Source of the DNA: Stichopus chloronotus
Lineage: Eukaryota > Echinodermata > Holothuroidea > Aspidochirotida > Stichopodidae
Assembly (NCBI GenBank): GCA_021234535.1
Contig: CM037833.1
Coordinates: 19,877,738 to 19,941,737 of the forward strand
Length of the DNA stretch: 64,000 nucleotides
Direction of reading: 5' to 3'
The number at the start of each line of letters is the position of its first letter. The stretch's first letter is position 1. This document shows, piece by piece, positions 1 through 11,662 of this stretch. The notes under the pieces are model-generated. The model was given only the letters and a program-made list of their open reading frames with translations. It did not search any database and had not been told where the DNA came from. A program made the position numbers and the translations under genes.

Positions 1-3000
1 AGGATTAATATCATGCACTCAGAGAAGATGAGAAAATATTTTTGTATCAAATTGTAGTACACATTTTGTAAACACAAATACAAACTTTTGTATTAAATTT
101 ATTCAAAAACATGAATGAACCTGAAATCAACCTGTGTGGCACTGCCACAATTCCATTTTAATATTGACCTCAGTTTCCTCACATTATAGATATGGCACAT
201 ATCCCTATGTTGCTGACTGACATATGGAACTATGACTAAGAGAGAGTGGCCAATTACCACTGACTCTTAAGACACATATTTAAACGACGCTTATATTGTT
301 GCCTAACTTGTGCTGTTTAGCTTTATAGGAAGTTCATCACTAGCCTAGGGCACAATCCTATGACTTAGCAGGAAAACTGCAACATGTCGTAATTGAACAT
401 GTATAGAAGAATATTTGGATAATCCATTTGCATGGATATGCAGGCAAAATGCTGTCACGTTCTGCAATAATTTCCCTCTTGTGTTCCTCTTTTTACTACA
501 TCTAGAGCAGATGCGTATTACAATAAAGATGACAACTACAATGACACCTATCAATCAGCAACACCCAATGAAGAAACAAAAAAAATAAAACACCTTGAAC
601 TTCTCAGAACTTACTGCAGTTGATCACCACTTAGAGCACCACATAGCTGCACTACAGCTGACATGAAAGGCAGTAATAGCCAATTGTGCACGAATTTGGA
701 ACCATGTTTCACAATTGAAAGTAGACCATCACTAATTGCGAATAAAACATTTTTTGGAAGAGGGAAGGAGATTGATAATGTTTAACATATTTCGATTGCT
801 TCTAAATTGAGCGTAAGTTTATGTTAGGTTATTTTATTACAGAAAGATTGATCGTTGATGGAAAGGTGATATAGAGTTGAATACATCCACTTTTTTCACT
901 TTTTGAAATCGACTCATTAAAAAGGAAAAATGACTATCTATAGATCGGAACAGCTCTTACACATTTAGCACATGTCAAAATCGAAATGAACTTTCTGCAT
1001 TCTTTTCTTTCTCGGTTCAAGTAATTTCTATTTTCCTTTGTTCATTGAAAACAGTTTAGGCAGTGGTGTTGGTCTTTAACTTTTGCTTTGTTACATGTAT
1101 TTCTTAAAATATTGAATTAAAATATATGGGCTGAATAAGGCGTTCGATTAAAAAAATGTGTCTTTGACTTTACACACATGTCTAGGAACGAAAAAAGCCT
1201 AACAGTCAGTTAAAAGTGCAATTTATTACTCAGAATGTATGTAGTAGGTTTGACAATGGTCTCAGTATCAGCATATGCTAGTAATGAAATAAAATTTCTT
1301 CTCCCTTCTCTTCCTCAATATTCTAGCAGTCTTAAAGACATATTCAAGTAACAATTGAAGGTATTCTTCGATGGAAGAGAACAATTTTCCACAGTAAGAA
1401 TTTCAAACCTATTGTCTATTTATTGTTCCGAAGTTAAAGGGAAAATCAGAGGGTTTGAATGAGAAAATTCACTTTTAGGTGATCTTTCTTTCTAAACTGA
1501 TTGTTCACCGGAATATAGAGACGTTCGGAGGGTTTTGAAGGTAATTAGTGCGTTAATTACTGTTGAATAAGACTCTTATCATTTGTCGGGTACAAAAAAG
1601 ACAAAGACAGCCTCGTCTATACGATGACCAATCACAGCGTAAGACTGAGACGTTATATGAATAAAAATAATCGAATGTTTACGGTTCCAATGCTGTTCGT
1701 TCATTGCCCAATGCTAAGTAAAAAAGAGTTTAGTGATAGTTGATGATACATGGAACACACGTTGGCTATGTATGAAATATGAAGTCCCACCTCCCCATAC
1801 CTTGAAAAGGCGATAGTTTTGAATGTTCATATTTGATTCGATGAATATGGATGTTGCAGACTTTCGGAGTTTTTCACCGATCTTTTGCAAATTTGACTCG
1901 TTTCTCGAAATTCCCCTTGAAGATCCAATTGTTGTTTGAAGAAAGACTCCTCTGGTCAAAAAAGATTTGCGGTTGCATCAACTTAACGTTTAAGAAAATG
2001 CCATGTAATAGTGGTAAATAAGTTGGTTTTCCTTTAAAATTGAAGCCTTCATTTAACCAGTTGAACATGTAGATTGAGTAGATTGTATTTTTACTTACAA
2101 TATTGCAGAAATGAGCCACACCTATCAAACTATTGTGATTTTTTTAAAGATAATCAAGATTATAAACAGATACAAAGGATCTTCATGTAGTTCTGCCTGT
2201 GTGACAAATCACAAGTTCAACATTTTGCAAGGCACAATTTCGAAACAAATACTTCTTTAAAAATTCATAACCTCTAAACCAAAACGTGCTATCGAGATGT
2301 GGTTATTACCAATGAAGGGAGAAAATTATTCCTACTTTTCTGACATATCAATCTTCTTCAGGGACCTCTCCCATTACGTTTTGGCACAATTGTTTGTATG
2401 TTCGTACTGCATATTTTGATTTAATAAGTTCAGTACTGCATTCTGCTCTAATGGATTAAGATGAACATAAATAGAGGACATTGTACCTTATGGGAGGGTT
2501 ATATGAAATATTTGAATTTTAGACATGATTTCAAGAAAGTCAATTTACATTTGTTTTCGATTTAAGCCTTTGTTACAGATGTAATAATTTGTCATTATAA
2601 GTTGGAAATGAAACCTTTCCATCTGAACCCCCACCCCTTCTGTGCGCATGCATCATGTAGCCAGCTGTTTGCTTTTGTCCTTATTGTACATCAAGTTGGC
2701 AGTGTTTTTGACAAAAAAAAAGAATGTAGCCATATTAAGCAATATAGGAAGTGTGTACTTAAACAAAAGGGCACACATAATTCAGACTTTGAATGTTACT
2801 CATTGTATGGTCCAAAGCAACTACATTAGTGTAGAGAAAACGTGTGGCATAGATATGTTACAACTTCATGTGGGATGACGGACAACTCAACAACTTTTGA
2901 TCAACGTTTGGCATCTTTTCACAAGGTCAGTTCGGACTGGAATACGTTCGATTACTCATTGATGAAAACTAAATCTTACTGCAACCAGACAGGGATCAAA

Positions 3001-3270
3001 CGTTAAACGTATTAGCTAAGGTTCATTGCTTCAAAATGTTACCCACTTTACCTACTCGACATTAGTATCGGTACAATAACAAATGAGCCAGGTTATCCAA
3101 TTATACATTAAAATATATGTCAACACGGAAGTCGTCCTATTGTTTTTTTTTTGTTTGTTATGGATATGTGTCACCATCATTACGATACATATAACTCATT
3201 GCAGTGTAGATGACACAATATGTATACCTTGTTAATTGACCAGCATATTCCACCCTATGCAACTGATTAG
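1..3270. other. Intergenic, no gene recognised
   Basis: Only short reading frames (under about 85 codons) occur on both strands. None has a recognisable domain, a signal peptide or convincing splice borders. The sequence is AT-rich and mostly unique as far as can be judged by eye. Confidence 0.6.
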
Positions 3271-3271
3271 A

Positions 3272-3795
3272 ACTGGCCCCTGTGGGTAATGTCTTTGAAC
3301 ATTCCTGCAAATTATGAAAACGTTATTTTTAAGTCAAACAATAATTGTAGCACAACCAGGTCCTGCACAGGTAAATAGGAGACTAATGTGCATATAACCA
3401 ACATAGGAATGTTCTTATATCCTGCCCCTATCCTAAACACTAAACCTAACCTATACGGATTAACCCAATTTTATAATTGCACTATGTAGCTAATATTCAC
3501 AGATACTTTTGAATCTTTCTTGTTATCGTTACTTTAGCCTAAGTAGTGGCACCAGGCTATAGGTTTAAGCTTGCTACCTTACAGTAGATATTAATATTAA
3601 CAATTTATGTTCGGTTCTGCTTACCACCATTTTATGTTTGAAGAACAGTTGGCTTCTAATTTAGAATAAGTGCCATGAACTCTGTGACATGTGGTTGCAC
3701 TAAACTATTGTAAATCCACATGTGCAGGCGCAGTATTGAAATCAGTGCATGTTGGCGATGGGAAACGCAACTCCGTGGATTGCCCTCTTGTTTTT
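3272..3795 (+). repeat. Dispersed repeat R1, copy 1
   Basis: About 0.5 kb aligns in the same orientation with 27262-27725. Long shared blocks include 'accaggtcctgcacaggtaa', 'gtagtggcacc', 'gtgacatgtggttgca' and a shared end 'tggattgccctcttgtt'. Similarity stops sharply after that end in both copies, as expected of an inserted element rather than a segmental duplication. No coding capacity is seen, so it looks like a non-autonomous element or the 3' part of one. The class is not identified. Confidence 0.75.
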
Positions 3796-4060
3796 AAAGT
3801 AATTAAGAGGCAATGTCTAATGGTTAACTAATGAAATACTGACACTGTGCAAGACACTATTTTATCTGATTTGCATTCTCATCAAACTTTGAAAAGTCAT
3901 ATCTCAAACATAGCAATTGATATGAACAACATTCTAAAGGATTGTCATGCAGGCTTTCACTCTGCAACTTCTGAATGAAGCGTGCTGTTTTTTTTTTTTG
4001 TTTTGTTTTTTTTTTGAAAGCAGGTCACATTATCAGCCTTTAACAGCTTGCTAAATAAAT
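3796..4060 (+). repeat. Dispersed repeat R2, copy 1
   Basis: This segment resembles 32070-32300 and 59795-59965. Shared pieces include 'gaaaagtcatatct', a 'caacattctaaaggatt'-type block, 'ctgcaac' and a final block ending in '(a/g)aagca(t/g)g'. It directly follows R1 copy 1, so R1 and R2 could be parts of one element at this site. It contains a poly-T/TG interruption near 3987-4014. It is non-coding. Confidence 0.5.
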
Positions 4061-6269
4061 AATGATTAAAATGTAGTTCTATTAACATAATGTTTTACTC
4101 TTTGACATTTTCTTATTACTTCATTTAATGTTTCTTTCATTCCAAGTTGTAATTCACGAGAGATGGTTTCTTATTCTCTGAAATAAGTTTATGGTCATAA
4201 TGTGTACCCCCGCAGTTATTAACATAGCGTAGTAGTCCGAAAATACCCTGATACTAATGCAGAGTGAAAGCGAAACCTAAAATAAAAACAGTGACACAAG
4301 AAAATTAGAAGAATACGTGCTTCTAATAAAAACATTACAATTTTTTAGTAAAAAGAAAAATAAGAAAACACTTACCCCCTTTCTAATTGTTTCAAAGCAT
4401 AGTTTGTAACTTACGCAAGAAGACAAGAAAATCAGTGAGTTTTGCAATAGTTTGTTAACTTAATAATACAAAGGTGCTTTCGCATATTGTCTTAATTATA
4501 GTCACTGAAATCTGAAACACTATTAAGTCTTGTATGCGGCCTTTTCTCTCTAAACTTAGAAATTGCACTCAATTTGCCATACATCGTGGTGATACATCGA
4601 GGACATTGTACCAGGTTAAATCTTATCAAGTCCTAACTTAAATACTCAAAACATAATTTATATACATCCTAATTTATACATATCCTAAAATTTGATCACG
4701 TGCATTGTTCATGGTGTAACAAATTATCCCTGCAGCAATTATATTTCCACAATTGGAAAATAATGTAGCAATTAACGATAGGTAAAGCATTCGTAAGGAC
4801 GTTTTCTATGACATTGTTACCTACATGCAATATGTTATTCACGATTGAGACGTAAGTTTTTTTTGACGGAGATTTATTTTCCGACTCACTGCCAAATATA
4901 AAATGGTTGACAATAAAAATTGTAAGGGAAACTACCCCTGATAGATGTTTCAGTGGAATTTCTGTAAACATATGAATAATTCACATCTGGTATTTTTTTT
5001 ACGTCGTCGTTAGTACTGTCGATGACCTGTCGTTTTCCGTGGTCAAAAATCTACAGCAGCAATTGTGGTTAAACTTTCATCCTAGTTACAGGCACCATCA
5101 ACAACAGCTGATCTAGTTCCACCTATCCTGTATAATTGTGAATCTATGCAGACTATGCTTTCTTCTCGTTAAACGTAGATGCCACACCACGACGAGTAAT
5201 TAGAACGAAATTAAGTATGGCTCCCAATTTTACCGTGACTTGAAATGGCGAACAACGAATTACGTTTTCATTCTCCGTTTTGTTATCTATCGGAGCATAC
5301 ATTGGCGGGATATTGTTTCTGGAAGAGTTACGGTGTCAGACAGCTATAATTTGTTCTATACTTGGATACTGACATCACGTGAGTCGGATAAAATATTTTG
5401 TCCACTGACAGAATCATCACGACCTACAGTTACATTACTACTGCTCGTTTAATCCGGGAAAATGTATTGTAGAAGAGACCTCGTATCTAGATCTCCCTGC
5501 ATTAGGGACACGTGAATAGCTTCTTCAAGAGAAGCCAATTTTTTCTTTCCTCATTGTTACAGACGAAATTATTTCACTGATTTAATCTGAAATTATTTCA
5601 CTGAGATAATCTACTATCTACAAATTGCATTGTTTTCTCTTCTGCAAAGCTTATCGTGTACACAAAATACCATCAGGAAAATTCACCTGATTTATTTTTC
5701 GACGTTGAACGTTGGCTGTTATCTTTTGCAAATATTATTCAAATACGCTTCTGGATGAGAATATATTATCTTATTTCTGGAATGAACATACAGAGGATTC
5801 CTTTCTTTTTACACTTTTTTTGTGATATCGACATTTTAAGGCGAATTTGAGTGGAAAATATTTTTGGTAAGCAAATTAATAGCTCACATTGTAATCAGTT
5901 TTGCAGTGCAATCAATTATCTACGAAGAGAAGATTGGAATATTGACACTAATTTGACAGCTGCCACAGCAACAATTTTTGGATCAGCACAAAGTTTCAAA
6001 TAATCTCCAAGTGATTAAATGTTTAGGCATATGTTTCAACTGTGTAAAGTAACCTAGCATTCGTAAAGCCAAATGTCGCAATGCTAAACCAGTAGCCATT
6101 TCACAATTACTATGCAGAGAAAACGGTGTGTTTACGTGGCATAGATGTATATACTGTATTACGTAGCTGTATTATTTTATACACTGTATTGGGTACCGCG
6201 TTTGCAGTCATGCATTGGATCGAACAAATAGATGACACTCTATTGTGTTCAGCATCCAGGGATTAACTA
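4061..6269. other. Intergenic, upstream of the GPCR
   Basis: No gene is recognised. Short frames on both strands have no domain or splice evidence. Regulatory sequence for the GPCR downstream may lie here, but no specific element stands out apart from the TATA box listed separately. Confidence 0.5.
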
Positions 6270-6270
6270 A

Positions 6271-6281
6271 TATATAAAAAG
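6271..6281 (+). promoter_or_regulatory. TATA box of the GPCR gene
   Basis: The sequence tatataaaaag lies about 36-46 bases before the GPCR start codon. With the usual 25-30 base spacing, transcription would begin near 6300-6310, giving a very short 5' leader and matching an intronless gene. The position is seen directly; promoter function is inferred. Confidence 0.5.
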
Positions 6282-6316
6282 GGAACATTATTGTAGAAAA
6301 TAAGAACGAATAGAAT

Positions 6317-7396
6317 ATGTTGCCCAATACGTCACATAATTATTCAATTAGTTATACAGTAGATTACATCTTTCCATCATATGGAAATGAGCAAGTTTCA
6401 AATCATCGTTTTCATGCTTCTTTTTTTATATTTACGCTTTTAGCTCTTGCTGCTATGACCTCGAATATCTTGTTTATCATAACAGTTAAGCGTAATTCGT
6501 TTTTGCGTAAAACAGGAATTGTTGTTTACTTAGTTGCATTGTCATTTGTGGACATAATCAGTTCTCTGCTGTGTGTGGTGTCTGGGCTCTATTTTAATCT
6601 TCTTCTTGTAAATGGTGCCTATCGGAGTTTGCGTTATTACTTTTACCCTAATATCATGTTCATATCAATGGTGCGTGGACCTTTTGAAGTCGTTAGTTTA
6701 TGTCTTATGATACTTATCGCATATGAGCGTTATAAAAATATTTGCAGGCCTCTTGTCAGCTTTAATTCCACTATAAATTTGACATGGCGGAGCCTTTGCA
6801 CTGTATTTGCGATTGTTTTTACTTTGATTGTTTTGGGACTTTTATTTATCATTACAGCAATGACTTATCCCTTAACTTCACTTTATGGGAAAATGAACCA
6901 AAGAGAAGTTCCCATAAGTAGTTACATTTTAATCTCCTTGGACAGTACAACCTTAGTAATTACTGTTTTACTATATTCCAAAGTCATAAAAGCTCTTTCC
7001 AAAGAACTTGATATGGGCAATGAAGCACGTAGGACTCACCGTATACAACAAAAACAAATAACCAGAATGGTTGTGGTCAATTCAGCAGTTTTCTTTTCTT
7101 TTGTGTTATTGCAAGATATCATAATCGTTCTTCTCATTGTTTTAATCCCCGATGGATTGCATATTACAATATTTCTTTATCTTTCTGTTATACCGACGTT
7201 GCTCAATTCTTGTGTAAACCCTATAATTTACAATATTTTTGGTTCTCGTTACCGGGAAGCTTTTATCGTCACTTTCCCTTGTTTAAAGCGATTCAAATTG
7301 TGCTGTGGAACAGATCAACGTTCTGCCCATGTGGACGTTGAAATGAACAGAACTTACGCTAACGACCAAGAGATTACTTCAAGAAATAGGAAGTGA
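6317..7396 (+). CDS. Rhodopsin-like (class A) G-protein-coupled receptor, intronless
   Basis: The 359-residue product has seven hydrophobic segments and sits in one exon. N-terminal N-glycosylation sites are at N4 and N8. Class A landmarks are present: N50 in TM1, D79 in TM2, the ERY motif at 137-139 ending TM3, and NPIIY at 301-305 in TM7, followed by a short helix-8-like stretch and a CC pair at 329-330. Other landmarks are missing: there is no cysteine at the top of TM3 nor in extracellular loop 2, so the canonical disulfide cannot form; TM6 has no CWxP motif and TM5 no central proline. Ligand and G-protein partner cannot be deduced. Large sets of intronless, fast-evolving class A receptors are known in echinoderms, where some serve as chemosensory candidates; membership here is inference. 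The start is the first ATG after the TATA box. Confidence 0.9.
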   Translation: MLPNTSHNYSISYTVDYIFPSYGNEQVSNHRFHASFFIFTLLALAAMTSNILFIITVKRNSFLRKTGIVVYLVALSFVDIISSLLCVVSGLYFNLLLVNGAYRSLRYYFYPNIMFISMVRGPFEVVSLCLMILIAYERYKNICRPLVSFNSTINLTWRSLCTVFAIVFTLIVLGLLFIITAMTYPLTSLYGKMNQREVPISSYILISLDSTTLVITVLLYSKVIKALSKELDMGNEARRTHRIQQKQITRMVVVNSAVFFSFVLLQDIIIVLLIVLIPDGLHITIFLYLSVIPTLLNSCVNPIIYNIFGSRYREAFIVTFPCLKRFKLCCGTDQRSAHVDVEMNRTYANDQEITSRNRK

Positions 7397-8309
7397 AATA
7401 GCAACTACACGTTGTCCATGTATGCTATCGAATGAAGTGAAAAGTGCATCGTTACACATGTAGCATGACTGAGAATACAACAGTATAGGACACAAACTCC
7501 ACGGAGATGAAACCCAGGTAAAAAGAGAGAAGAGCCTGCACTGCTGCTGCTCTCCCTCTGTTGAATTCCTTACAATTCAGCAATTTCTGCTTCCATAGTG
7601 TTTCCAGTTCTGTTAATACTTGTTGGAAAAACAATTGTACACCTACTTGGCGATACGTGTAGAAAAGTTGACCATTGACAAAGGGAAAAACAAGCAAACA
7701 TGCCAACAAGTCAGTTCGCTATAATCAGCATTCACGTGAATGATACCAGATGCTGTTTATCTTTCTCCATACGTTTAAAGATGAGGAAGGATTGGACCTC
7801 CGCGTAATTGCCATCGTCATTTGAATCTATTACAAAGTTGGCAAATTGTTAGCGTTACCGATATATTGACAGCAAATAATCTAAAATTGCCAAGGTCATC
7901 ATTTCTCTTGTCGTTGTTCTTTGATTACTGAAGTTGGTGATAGCTACAAAACGATCGATGAACAGAAGTAAACCACAGTAATCACAATGACAGACGGTGT
8001 GATTACTGTGGACCATACTTCAGCTATGCAGGTCAACGGTTAAATGTAACCAGTAATGGACTCAGTCATAAAAGTTACTCACTATATGAATACCGGGAGG
8101 GCAAGAGGTGTTACTAACAAAGCAAAAATTTAATATACTTATAAAAGGAACGTTGAACTATGAATTAGTATATATATTTAATAATGAATTAAATGTAATT
8201 ATATAGTAATAAATATTTTCATAAACGACAACGTTATTTCCACTAAAGGTTTGCTTTATTGCTTTTTTTTTATTGGAGGTGGAAATAAGGATTCACTACT
8301 AAGATTCAG

Positions 8310-8375
8310 CTTAGAGAGAGAGGAAGATAGAAAGAGAGAGAGAGGGGGGTGGGGTGGGGGTAAAGAGAAAGAGGT
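8310..8375. repeat. Purine-rich (GA/G) low-complexity tract
   Basis: The plus strand runs as repeated gagaga/gggg blocks for about 65 bases, with only isolated pyrimidines. It has no coding meaning; such tracts are length-variable. Confidence 0.8.
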
Positions 8376-11300
8376 TTCTGCGTAAACGTTAAGGTTAGTT
8401 TTATTGTAGATTTCCAGTGGCACCTGTTTCACCATTTGATATACAAGGAACGGTTCGGAGGCCTCGCTCATAGATCCCGATGAGAGGTTCCACATCTGGC
8501 CTTATAGATTTACTCGGGTGCTTGAGAAAGGTGCCAGATTTTCAATCGTGTTTATGTGAAGGCTTTTCAAGACTTCTGGAAGGGGAAGCATATTAAGCTG
8601 CAACATTTGCCAAGTGTTCAAAAGATAATGGATGCAACAAATGATGCAATAATTCAATTATATGACGCACTGCTTCGAGCCAGCTAATGTATTTTTTCAT
8701 AGATGTTATTTTCTCATTATTGAAAATGTGTAGACATAAGATCACGATATAAAGGTTGGATATATGCAGCTTAAAACACACGATAATTGCCGTTTCCAGC
8801 TATCTGGGTTTTGCAAAGCACAAACTTTTTCTAGTACCGACCGATGGTGGCCAACCGATGGTGGCTCCACACTTAGATAGTAGTGCCAGCACTCACCCTC
8901 TCCCATTTTGTTTTTCCTTCTATTTCTTGGATTGCGCCACTTTTAGGGAAGAAAAATAGGCTAAATGCCACCCTCTCCTACACTTTCAATATTAAATCGA
9001 CGCCCATGCAATTACCAAAATAAATTTTTCTTCAAATGAAAATAAAAAAAAACAGTACCTTTACATATTTTGTTCTTTCGCATTCAAGTCTGTGTGGTCT
9101 GTTAGAATCTCCATCTGATATGGGTAAAGTCGTTGTCATAGGGAATCGAGTGTTACACTTAGACCATGATTAAAAAAGTTAATTATTATGTCTGAACTCA
9201 GCCTTTATTCCTATTGGTATGCCAGGTCACTGAAAACGAATAACTAGGAATTATTTAGGCAGATTGCTGCATTTTAACTTGTTAAGTTTAACCATTTTTA
9301 CTTTGAAATTAAAAAGACAAGGAAGCACTATCTAAGTGTAACTTTTCGGTCGTTTAATGTACTGTAAGTTTCAGTTGGACGCTTTTAACGTGGTAGGAAA
9401 AAGTCGCGTTGATCATTATTCTTGCATGTCACAGACATACAGCTGCCGTATGTACACGCACACAAAGAAGTATGATTATTGCATATTCATTAGAACTAAG
9501 TTTAACTCTGAAACGACATAGATTATTTACAATTGCTTTTAGTTTTTCATTCTTTTACATAATTCTTCACAGCATAATTGAATAAAAAGTTTCAGATATC
9601 AGCTGTTTGTAACCCTTTTATTATTTACAGTATGATGTAAACTGATTTCCGAGCAACTGTCATGCATGATGCATTTAACTGTTAGTGAAATTGAAGGAAC
9701 TGGAAAAGTACTCCTGGATCTTTTTTTCATTTGCCTCTGCTGGATAAGTTCGAACTTTGTAAGTCACTTAAAGCAAGTGCAATTGTTTGAAGAGGTTCTT
9801 TTAATCTGATACGGATGGAACAGGAACTTAGCAAAATCTGGGTATCGGCATAATCGCCTTAATTTTCATATCATCTGTACTTGAATAGTGCTAAACATCC
9901 AACTAAAGAGGAGAAATAATAGTGTTGGTAACTGGAAACATGACAAGAAAATGATCTTTGCAGCTCATTTAGGACCTTTTTTTCTTCCGAGGGTCAGAAG
10001 ATCCCCCAGATGCTCTTAATCTTATAATGGTATTAAACTTTAGAAGTGAAATTATTTGGGACTTTGGTTAAACATAGAGAGACGTTTGGCCTAGAGAATG
10101 GAATGGTGATAAATTGATTGCAGGGAATTACAGAAGCGAGGACTTTACATGAGGTCTCTGTTTCACTAACGTCGACCAACCATATATGTATTATTTCTTT
10201 AACCTATAATGCAGTATGATAGATAGTGGAGCGGGGGGACATCTTGTCAGGTATGAAATTTAAGTTACGTGTTCTTGACACTAAAAAAAGGTTGTTAATT
10301 ATGTAAGAACAACCATAAACGTAAATACGCACAATAAATGTAATAAATTAAAATAATAAATGTAACAAATGACCCCACTGGTAAATTCTAAGAACGTTGA
10401 AGCTGGACATGGGTGCACTCTAACCCTCAGTCAGCAACTAACCTTTCGAGTCTTGGGGTGTTTTTCGATACATGCTGTGTAATGTGTGAAGTGGATTCTC
10501 CCTCTTGAATGCTTTGTAAAGTGTATATATATAGGCGCGATGCATATGAGTTACATGGCATCCATTGACTGCATTCAACTGCTCGTACGGATCTAGGTAA
10601 TTGTGCAACGTTTTATTTCTTATTGTCGGAGTGTGGGTAGGTACATTTCCACAACAGTGACACGGTGTGTTCTCATATGCAGCCCAAATTCCAACCTGCC
10701 TTTACGTCAACCTACATCGTTCGCTGACATCTATTGGCTGCGAATCTACTGTACACTGTATTGTACAGAACCGGATGTGCCTGGGAGATGATAGGCAACC
10801 AATGAGGGGACGCCTTCAACTGTTATCCTCACAAAGACTAGAGTGACTAAAAATTATTCAATGAAGGAAACAGTTTATGGTCACTCCTCATCCCTCCCCA
10901 CACACATACTTTCCAAAGATGTCTACCAAAGCTTACCCGAAAGCTTACGAAACGAAAATTAGCACAAGATGATCTTCCCGCATAACCCAAAATTAATGGT
11001 ATATTATCAATGATTACAGTGAAATACGTCTTACTTAATTACCTATTTTCAAGTTCGTTCTTTAAATCGAGTGTAAGCGTAGCTACTTAACAGAATTGTG
11101 GTAAACAAAATCTGGCAAATCGCCTATGACAACTTCTATCAGAATGTGCCACCAAGTAAATCTTACGTAGTATGTATGTGATGTATGGGGTGAGGTCTTG
11201 TAGGCGCTTGATAGTCAGAGTGTAGGCAGTACTTGTTGCTCTCTCAGTTGCCATTGTAACAGTTGGCATGGTAATACAATGTGTGATTCATTTTAGATGC

Positions 11301-11530
11301 ATGTGGAATTTCTAACCTGTTGTGGTACTTACGGTAATTCGGGGGGGGGGTGAGTGGATGGGGGTGTGAGGGGGTGGAGGAGGTGATAATCTGTAAATAT
11401 AAATGTGAAAGAAAATTCTAATCATAAAAAAATCGCGTTAGCAAAATTCTTCAAACCCCAGTCAAAAGTAAAAAAATGGCAAAATTGGTTAGTGAGTATT
11501 CAGGTTTGTAGGTATTAGTATTTACTAATA

Positions 11531-11662
11531 TGAATAGGTGGATGAGTAGGCGGATGAATAGGTGGATGGATAGGTGGATGAATACGTGGGTGAATAGTGG
11601 ATGAATACGTGGGTAGGTGGGTAGGCAAGTAGGTGTGTGGGTAGGTAGGTATTTAGGTAAAT
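11531..11662 (+). repeat. Minisatellite with GGTGGATGAATA-like units
   Basis: Imperfect 8-12 base units of the form ggtggatgaata / gtgggtgaata / gtaggtgg follow one another for about 130 bases. A G-rich run (ggggggggg and gtgggg blocks) lies just upstream at 11341-11381. Confidence 0.8.
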
